IMG/VR virus record: IMGVR_UViG_3300018428_000101
Location: 1 to 31,875 of that record
Length of the DNA stretch: 31,875 nucleotides
DNA from: a virus
Direction: 5' to 3' (one strand)
Under the pieces are notes generated by a model. That model was given only the letters and a program-made list of their open reading frames with translations. It made no database searches and was not told where the DNA came from. Every line of letters begins with the position of its first letter. Position 1 is the first letter of the stretch. A program made the position numbers and the translations under genes. This document shows, one piece after another, positions 27,526 to 31,875 of this stretch.

Positions 27526-28578
27526 TTAAAATATTATACTATATAATAGTGCTTTGTTTCTACTAATCAATTCGTCTTGTGTTTCAGATTGATTTACAAA
27601 AAATAATCCAGTACCACCGTCTCCTTCAGCTTTACCATATAGCTTCACACCGTCAGTTGGTGCTGTTGGATCTGTAGCTGTAACAGGAAATAATGCGTCT
27701 GTAGTAAACTCAACACTGCCTGTACCGTTACCTCCAATTTTTACATTACCATTAATATCTAAACTTGTTAAAGTATCACTATCAATTTTTAATTGTAAGA
27801 GATCAATTGATGTTTGATAAAACCTAGCAACTTCTGTTCCGTCAACTGTAACAAGTGCTAAACTTGGACTACTAGTTTCTTCTGAATCTGCTACGCTTAC
27901 AGTTGTATCAGCACTTTCAATAGTGTCTGTAAAATTGTAAGTGTTATATGCTCTAACATAATCTTTTAATGCTTGTACATTAGGAATGATATCTGGATCA
28001 ATTGGATCAGACAATCTATCTAGATTATTTACATTAGGTTCTATTACATCGCCTTGATAAGTAAATACTTGTCTTTCATAGGACGTAGTACCTGTTACAG
28101 ATACAGTTTTTGTTCCTTCGCCTAGCAAAACTAGATCTTGATCAAAAGTTCCTACAAAGTTAGTGAATATACCAATAGTTTCGTTATTGTTGTCCTTGAA
28201 CGCAAAAGCACCTGTAATACTTGTTGTGCCACCTAATCTCGAATCATACCAATCTAAATCTTCATCATATAGAAGTTTCGCATCAGGATATGATCCTCTT
28301 TCAATAATTAAGCCAGCTGTATTAGTCCCATCTGGACCTGTGCTAACACCAGCGCCTGTTTCATCTTTGTTGACTGTGATAGTTTTATCAGTAATAGATA
28401 ATTCACTAGTTTCAATTGTCGTAGTAGAACCAACAACATTTAAGTTGCCGAAAAAATTAAACGTACCAGTTGTAGCTGGAGTTAAACCGTCACCAGCCAC
28501 AAACGATACTGATCCACCATCGTTAATTGTTAATTTGTAAGTATCAACATCATGAGATATAAACTTAGCGCCAGGCAT
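27526..28578 (-). CDS. Virion structural protein, 350 aa
   Basis: Starts at ATG 28578 behind GGAG, 13 bases after the 143-aa gene. The N-terminal part has 'GTFNFFGNLNVVGSTTTIET' and 'LSITDKTITVNKDETGAGVS', followed by 'AGLIIERGSYPDAKLLYDED', a segment I associate with fibre-shaft or structural proteins of marine T4-like phages. The middle is beta-rich and Thr/Asp-rich. The C-terminus 'TGLFFVNQSETQDELISRNK' and 'ALLYSIIF' also fits this group. 'TTTIETSELSITDKTITVNK' is related to 'TTTLNSTTLQVDDKNIELG' in the S74 fibre, so these proteins share shaft modules. A virion role is likely; the exact position in the particle is unknown. Confidence 0.75.
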   Translation of the reverse strand: MPGAKFISHDVDTYKLTINDGGSVSFVAGDGLTPATTGTFNFFGNLNVVGSTTTIETSELSITDKTITVNKDETGAGVSTGPDGTNTAGLIIERGSYPDAKLLYDEDLDWYDSRLGGTTSITGAFAFKDNNNETIGIFTNFVGTFDQDLVLLGEGTKTVSVTGTTSYERQVFTYQGDVIEPNVNNLDRLSDPIDPDIIPNVQALKDYVRAYNTYNFTDTIESADTTVSVADSEETSSPSLALVTVDGTEVARFYQTSIDLLQLKIDSDTLTSLDINGNVKIGGNGTGSVEFTTDALFPVTATDPTAPTDGVKLYGKAEGDGGTGLFFVNQSETQDELISRNKALLYSIIF

Positions 28579-28591
28579 TCAAATCTCCAAC

Positions 28592-29023
28592 TTATTGACT
28601 TGGTAATGCTACTGATAGTACTGCGTTTGGCACTGCTGAGTTTTCTTTAGCACTTGCGTCAAACCCAACGTTGTAAATTGCTTTGTCGTTATCCTCAAGT
28701 TGTACTGTTCTGTTGTGTAAACGTGTAACTTGGTAAGTTGTTGAATCTGAGCCTACAGCATCAATTCTAAATTCACCTGCTACCATTGCTCCGTTAGCTT
28801 TGTTTACAAGTGTCATTACTTCATCACTAGCATGTGTTCTTGGTGAGAACGGTCCACCACCGTCGTTGTTTGAATCTAATCTAACCACAAACTTGTTTGA
28901 GGCAACTTGTCTTACAATGTGTGCTGCTGTTGTAGCTTCTGCTCCGCCTGTAAAAAAGTGGCGGCTAACTGCGATACGACCTGAACCGTATCCTAATTTT
29001 TGTTTGTTTATTGGACGTCCCAT
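28592..29023 (-). CDS. Conserved phage protein of unknown function, 143 aa
   Basis: Starts at ATG 29023 with a strong ribosome site AAAGGAG. The N-terminus 'GRPINKQKLGYGSGRIAVSR' is typical of a small conserved protein family in marine T4-like phages whose role I do not know. The rest is beta-rich: 'IVRQVASNKFVVRLDSNNDG', 'GEFRIDAVGSDSTTYQVTRL' and 'HNRTVQLEDNDKAIYNVGFD'. The high content of small polar residues and its place between the capsid and fibre genes make a virion-associated role plausible. It follows a 92-base gap with a late-promoter-like motif and a hairpin, so it may head the fibre operon. Confidence 0.7.
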   Translation of the reverse strand: MGRPINKQKLGYGSGRIAVSRHFFTGGAEATTAAHIVRQVASNKFVVRLDSNNDGGGPFSPRTHASDEVMTLVNKANGAMVAGEFRIDAVGSDSTTYQVTRLHNRTVQLEDNDKAIYNVGFDASAKENSAVPNAVLSVALPSQ

Positions 29024-29050
29024 TTGTTTCTCCTTTATGACGTTCTAAGT

Positions 29051-29072
29051 CTACGCGGTGGGTACCGCATAA
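29051..29072 (-). other. Leader stem-loop before the 143-aa gene
   Basis: On the - strand a stem around GCGGT / ACCGC with loop ACCC extends to about 8 bp when one G-U pair is allowed. It is GC-rich against an AT-rich background. No T-run follows, so it is not a terminator. It is flanked by direct copies of aagtct (29047-29052 and 29071-29076). It falls in the 5' leader of the structural operon, about 14 bases after the TAAATA motif. Confidence 0.5.
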
Positions 29073-29086
29073 GTCTTTTGACATTA

Positions 29087-29094
29087 GTATTTAG
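29087..29094 (-). promoter_or_regulatory. Late-promoter-like motif CTAAATAC
   Basis: The - strand reads GGCTAAATACTAATG in the 92-base gap before the 143-aa gene. The core TAAATA fits a T4-like late promoter, although the first bases differ from TATAAATA. The related GGCTAAGTATTA occurs just before the 62-aa gene (29320-29329), giving a shared GGCTAARTAYTA. Supported mainly by position. Confidence 0.45.
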
Positions 29095-29115
29095 CCTTTT
29101 TGTTAAAATGGGTTA

Positions 29116-29304
29116 TTAAGCCTCAATAGACACATTCTCAGCATAAGATCTGTTATTTTTTCTTACAATGTCAAATGTAAGTTTGTCTCCTATTTTATAT
29201 TTTTTATCTTTGTTATCAAGGATTACATCTCTTCTATTAGAACCCCATTCGTCAGGTCTGATAATTGCTTTGGTACCACTGTGTTTGTATATTTGTCCTG
29301 TCAT
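29116..29304 (-). CDS. Small cold-shock-domain-like OB-fold protein, 62 aa
   Basis: Starts at ATG 29304 behind AAGGAG. The layout 'MTGQIYK', then 'IIRPDEWGSNRRDVIL', then 'IGDKLTFDIVRKNNRSYAEN' and 'VSIEA' follows the cold-shock domain order (MTG.VKWF..KGFGFI.PD.G..DVFVH...G..V.F......AANV). The aromatic RNP1 residues (KGFGFI) are replaced by 'GTKAII' and RNP2 'DVFVH' by 'DVIL', so the usual RNA-stacking surface is missing. It may bind nucleic acid differently or be a small structural OB-fold protein. It stands alone between the gp23 terminator and the 143-aa gene, with its own ribosome site. The match is by eye over a short protein, so it is tentative. Confidence 0.5.
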   Translation of the reverse strand: MTGQIYKHSGTKAIIRPDEWGSNRRDVILDNKDKKYKIGDKLTFDIVRKNNRSYAENVSIEA

Positions 29305-29329
29305 ATTAACTCCTTTTTAATACTTAGCC

Positions 29330-29358
29330 AAAAAAATAGGCCCCGTAGGGCCTATTTT
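29330..29358 (-). terminator. Strong terminator after gp23
   Basis: An 11-bp perfect stem (aaaataggccc / gggcctatttt) closes a four-base loop. As RNA on the - strand the loop is C(UACG)G, an exceptionally stable tetraloop, and the stem runs into seven U. It lies about 18 bases beyond the gp23 stop codon. It should end the gp21-gp22-gp23 message and allow the capsid transcript to be kept separate from the fibre genes. The opposite strand also has A/T-rich flanks, but no gene faces it there. Confidence 0.9.
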
Positions 29359-29375
29359 ATAATATTTAACTACGC

Positions 29376-30548
29376 TTATGTGAAGCTTAGGTTTGCTGTT
29401 GTAACAGCAACTTTGCTTAGGTAGTCTGCTGCGTTACCCAAAGACGAAGCAGTGTTTGTTAGTTCAACATAACCATAACGTGTCATGAAGCTAACTACTG
29501 GCTCGAATGTATCTGGGTCTAGTACAACACCACTGCTCATCAATGGAATGTATGGGCAGTAGAACGCTGCTGCGTCTGACTCTGAAGTACCTTTGTAACC
29601 AACAAGTACATCATCGCTAGTAGCATATGTGTTTACATATACTTTCATTGCGTTGTTTAATGTACCAACTAGTTTTGTGTTGGTTGGTGCTTCGAAAGTA
29701 CCTTCTGTTGTACGTGCGAAAGCAGAAGTTGTAGCACTTTGTAACAGTGTTAGTACTGTTGGTGATACAACAGCCCAGTTACCTGCGCCTCTGCGTGTAC
29801 GCTGTGCGATTAAGTTTGATACTCTGTTGATTGAAACAGCAAGAGCTGCATGCTCGTCACCAACAAAAGTAGCTGTACCTGAAACTGCGTTTTGGTCATA
29901 TGTTTCTGGCGCAGTACCGGCCAATGAAGTCAAACTTGCGATAACTTCTTGGTCGATTTCAGCAGTAATCTCTTGAGCAAGTGCTGCCATGATTTCTGCT
30001 TCTACGTCGATGCCGTGTTGGCTTTGAGCGTCCTGAGCCGCTTCAAATGTCCAACGTGCTGACAACTTACGTGACTTCGCTTCAACAGTCTGTTTCAAGA
30101 TCTGAATGCTTAGTCTGTTACCAGCTGCACCTTCTAGTGCTGATGTAGCTGCTGCTTTGTCATCAGCTGCACCAGAATAACCTTCAGCAATTTTGAATGG
30201 GCTAAGAGCTTCATCGCCTGCTGCGGTATCTGTTCCACTTGTTGAGTCGAACGCATCTGCGTAACGTACTCTAAGTGTGTGAATTTGGCCCACTGGACCA
30301 GTCATTGGTTGTACACCTACCAATTCGTTAGCGATAACGGTTGGCATTACACGTCTGATCACTGGAAGGATCACACGATTTAGTGTTGCTACGTTACCAG
30401 CAGAAGTTGCACCAGCTGTTGCGGTTTCCATCAAATGCTTACGAGTATTTTCAAGAGTTGTTTCCATAACAGCTTTTTTGTTGCCTGCGAGGCCTTCAGT
30501 TAAGGCACCTTTTGTCTCCTGCCAGCGACTTTCTAATAGTTCTGACAT
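29376..30548 (-). CDS. 23: Major capsid protein gp23
   Basis: 390 residues. It starts at ATG 30548 with a strong AAAGGAG ribosome site, 11 bases after gp22. The hallmark region is 'NRVILPVIRRVMPTVIANEL' followed by 'VGVQPMTGPVGQIHTLRVRY' (from about residue 56), matching gp23 of T4-like phages. A prohead-protease site of the [LI]-x-E type, 'LME' (39-41), lies just before 'TATAGATSAGN', so the N-terminal arm (41 residues) is probably removed by gp21 in maturation. Other landmarks are 'RKLSARWTFEAAQDAQSQHG', 'EITAEIDQEVIASL', 'GNWAVVSPTVLTLLQ' and 'GYKGTSESDAAAFYCPYIPL'. It is shorter than T4 gp23 (521 aa), implying that the T4 insertion domain is reduced. It assembles the hexameric capsid lattice. 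Confidence 0.93.
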   Translation of the reverse strand: MSELLESRWQETKGALTEGLAGNKKAVMETTLENTRKHLMETATAGATSAGNVATLNRVILPVIRRVMPTVIANELVGVQPMTGPVGQIHTLRVRYADAFDSTSGTDTAAGDEALSPFKIAEGYSGAADDKAAATSALEGAAGNRLSIQILKQTVEAKSRKLSARWTFEAAQDAQSQHGIDVEAEIMAALAQEITAEIDQEVIASLTSLAGTAPETYDQNAVSGTATFVGDEHAALAVSINRVSNLIAQRTRRGAGNWAVVSPTVLTLLQSATTSAFARTTEGTFEAPTNTKLVGTLNNAMKVYVNTYATSDDVLVGYKGTSESDAAAFYCPYIPLMSSGVVLDPDTFEPVVSFMTRYGYVELTNTASSLGNAADYLSKVAVTTANLSFT

Positions 30549-30559
30549 TATCTTCTCCT

Positions 30560-31645
30560 TTATAATCCAGCAAGACGTTTAATGTCTACGACATTATGTG
30601 TACTTGCTTCATTAGAACTTTGTGTTTGTTTATTGCCTGTAATTTCTTTTGCCTCTGTAAGCTGCGCCTTCTGCTTTGCTGGACTGTTACCATCAATTAC
30701 TGATGGAAGGTACTTATCAAATGCTGAACGTAGTCTAGCAGTTTGAATTGATTCCAGTAAGTCTGTCATAATTTCTTTTTGGTCCTTACTTAAAGGTCCA
30801 AGAAGTTCATTCATTACTCCTGTGCGTTGTTGTGCTTCAACAAGACGCTTTACTTCTGCGTCTTTTGCTTCAGCAATAGTTTTAGCTTTTAGTGCTAATT
30901 CTTTTGCTTCAGCAATTTGTTTGTCTTTGACATCAACAACTTTAAGTAGTTTTTTGGTCTCTGATTTCTCATTTAAATGAGAACCCATATATTCGTTAGC
31001 AAACGCTTCGAAAATTTTGCGACCAAAATCGTTTTTACGTGCTGCGTTAATATCTTCTTTGAGTTGATTAATTTCTCCTTTAAGAGCTTTGTCAACTGTT
31101 TCTGATATAGCTTTAGCACTTCTTTGAATAAAGGTAGTTTTTACTTTATTCAAGTGTTCCTTGCCTTCACGTACTAAACGTACTTTAGTTTCAGCAAGGT
31201 CTTTTTTGTCTTCATTGAACTCAGCAAGTTCTTTAGCAAGTTGATCTACAACAAATTCTTCAAGAACAGCAAATTTATTTGCCATTGCTTTTTGATCTGC
31301 GTGTAGTTCTGAAACTTCTTTAACAAGTGCTTCTTTAGTGAAGGTACTTAGTAAAGTAGCATGTTCTTTCATCGCGATAGCATATTTTGCTTTTTGTTCA
31401 GCTAGTTGCTTGCGATCTTCATTGAATTCTGCCATTTCTTCTGAAAGTTTTTCAGTCATCATAGCATCAATTGCTTCAATCATAACACCTTTGTCGTGTT
31501 CATATTTTTTAGCAAACTCTTCACGAAGTTCAGCAGTAGCATTAAGTTTATTTTCTTCAACTTTAGCAGTCCATGCTTCCTCGATTTCAGCTTTCATTGC
31601 TTCTGAAATTGCGTCACTCTCTAAAAGGGATTTTAGTGCTTCCAT
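30560..31645 (-). CDS. 22: Prohead core scaffold protein gp22
   Basis: 361 residues. ATG at 31645, with ribosome site AAAGGAG overlapping the gp21 stop codon (TAAAGGAG). It is strongly charged and almost entirely helical: 'EKLSEEMAEFNEDRKQLAEQ', 'LAKELAEFNEDKKDLAETK', 'KAISETVDKALKGEINQLKE' and 'AKELALKAKTIAEAKDAEVK' form coiled coils. The near repeat 'LxEEMAEFNEDRKQLAE' / 'LAKELAEFNEDKKDLAE' (about 69-90 and 135-155) shows an internal duplication. Many [LI]-x-E triplets ('LLE', 'ISE', 'LAE', 'IAE') are potential gp21 cleavage sites. In T4 gp22 forms the inner prohead core and is degraded to small peptides before packaging. Gene order 21-22-23 supports the call. Confidence 0.88.
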   Translation of the reverse strand: MEALKSLLESDAISEAMKAEIEEAWTAKVEENKLNATAELREEFAKKYEHDKGVMIEAIDAMMTEKLSEEMAEFNEDRKQLAEQKAKYAIAMKEHATLLSTFTKEALVKEVSELHADQKAMANKFAVLEEFVVDQLAKELAEFNEDKKDLAETKVRLVREGKEHLNKVKTTFIQRSAKAISETVDKALKGEINQLKEDINAARKNDFGRKIFEAFANEYMGSHLNEKSETKKLLKVVDVKDKQIAEAKELALKAKTIAEAKDAEVKRLVEAQQRTGVMNELLGPLSKDQKEIMTDLLESIQTARLRSAFDKYLPSVIDGNSPAKQKAQLTEAKEITGNKQTQSSNEASTHNVVDIKRLAGL

Positions 31646-31656
31646 TTATTTCTCCT

Positions 31657-31875
31657 TTATTGGAGCCTGCTTATTATACCTAATAAGCTCTCTGCAATAT
31701 ATTTTTGTGCCTTTTTGTCGCCTTGGACTTCTTTTGAAGTTAAAATTGCCTTGTATCCACCTCTTTCATTCATTATATGTTCGTAAATTGGTGTAGGATA
31801 CGCACCGGGGGCGCTAGGCTGAGCCACAACGTCCACAGTAATTATTTCAAATCCGGCAACGTTGCCGCCGCCGTC
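31657..31875 (-). CDS. 21: Prohead protease gp21 (C-terminal part only)
   Basis: The frame enters from the right edge and ends at TAA 31657-31659; 72 residues are visible. 'AGFEIITVDVVAQPSAPGAY' matches the gp21 segment that follows the catalytic Ser ('T.D.V..PS.P.A'), in the herpes-like protease fold of T4 gp21. The catalytic residues themselves lie outside the window. The tail 'YIAESLLGIISRLQ' contains an [AIL]-x-E triplet and may be self-cleaved. gp21 cuts the scaffold and capsid proteins at [LI]-x-E sites. Its stop is 11 bases from gp22. A hairpin (31669-31688) lies inside its 3' end. Confidence 0.75.
   Translation of the reverse strand, partial: DGGGNVAGFEIITVDVVAQPSAPGAYPTPIYEHIMNERGGYKAILTSKEVQGDKKAQKYIAESLLGIISRLQ
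31669..31688 (-). other. Stem-loop at the 3' end of gene 21
   Basis: An 8-bp perfect inverted repeat (gcttatta / taataagc) with a 4-base loop, lying in the last codons of gene 21 and 24 bases before the gp22 ATG. It also contains a perfect -10 element TATAAT on the - strand (31673-31678), but no good -35 is present 16-18 bases upstream. It could be a processing or pausing hairpin or a weak promoter; neither is shown. Confidence 0.35.

Noticed and set aside
31673-31678. Perfect TATAAT before gp22 as a promoter
   Set aside because: No acceptable -35 at 16-18 bases; it lies within a hairpin of AT-rich coding sequence.
31338-31796. 152-aa + strand frame opposite gp22 and gp21
   Set aside because: Ser/Ala/Phe-rich mirror of a coiled-coil gene, without motif or ribosome site; gp22 on the other strand explains it.
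1-31875. tRNA genes, integrase, attachment site or insertion sequence
   Set aside because: Looked for in gaps and gene ends; none recognised by eye.

Overview
This window looks like part of the late (virion) region of a T4-like contractile-tailed phage of low GC, of the kind that infects marine cyanobacteria or SAR11-type bacteria. The basis is recognisable T4-type proteins: neck gp14, tail sheath stabiliser gp15, the C-terminal end of prohead protease gp21, scaffold gp22 and major capsid protein gp23. Very large fibre proteins of the marine T4-like style accompany them. No host gene, tRNA, CRISPR array, integrase or insertion sequence was seen. Family names come from remembered motifs; no search was run.

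Layout. Positions 1-2881 are on the + strand: gp14 (5' end outside the window), gp15, and a small Nudix hydrolase. Everything from 2843 to the right edge is on the - strand and is described here in its own reading direction, right to left. It starts with the capsid block: gp21 (partial), gp22, gp23, then a strong terminator. Next come a 62-aa cold-shock-like protein, three small or medium structural proteins (143, 350 and 110 aa), a 2617-aa beta-helix/repeat fibre protein, and a terminator followed directly by a late-promoter-like motif. A 1353-aa fibre protein follows, then a 2190-aa open frame ending in an S74 chaperone domain. The last group is a 54-aa mini structural protein, a 127-aa unknown, a 191-aa GT-A glycosyltransferase and a 1493-aa repetitive glycosyltransferase-like protein. 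That last gene runs 39 bp into the Nudix gene from the opposite side. There is no gene-free stretch over 300 bases.

How they fit together. gp21, gp22 and gp23 build and mature the prohead, and gp14 and gp15 close the neck and tail. The block between 8.3 and 29 kb looks like a fibre or decoration factory. The two glycosyltransferase-like genes are translationally coupled to a small structural-type gene, so sugar modification of virion or host surface is a reasonable guess, not shown.

Most striking points: (1) the 1493-aa protein has eleven tandem ~100-residue modules that look like degenerate copies of its own C-terminal glycosyltransferase-like unit. Only the two terminal units keep a D-x-D motif. 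(2) The 2190-aa fibre frame has no usable start codon and is in frame with the preceding 1353-aa gene, separated from it by one TAA. The two would form a 3560-residue fibre if that stop were read through or is a mutation or error. (3) Late-promoter-like octamers are followed almost at once by 5' leader hairpins in three places.
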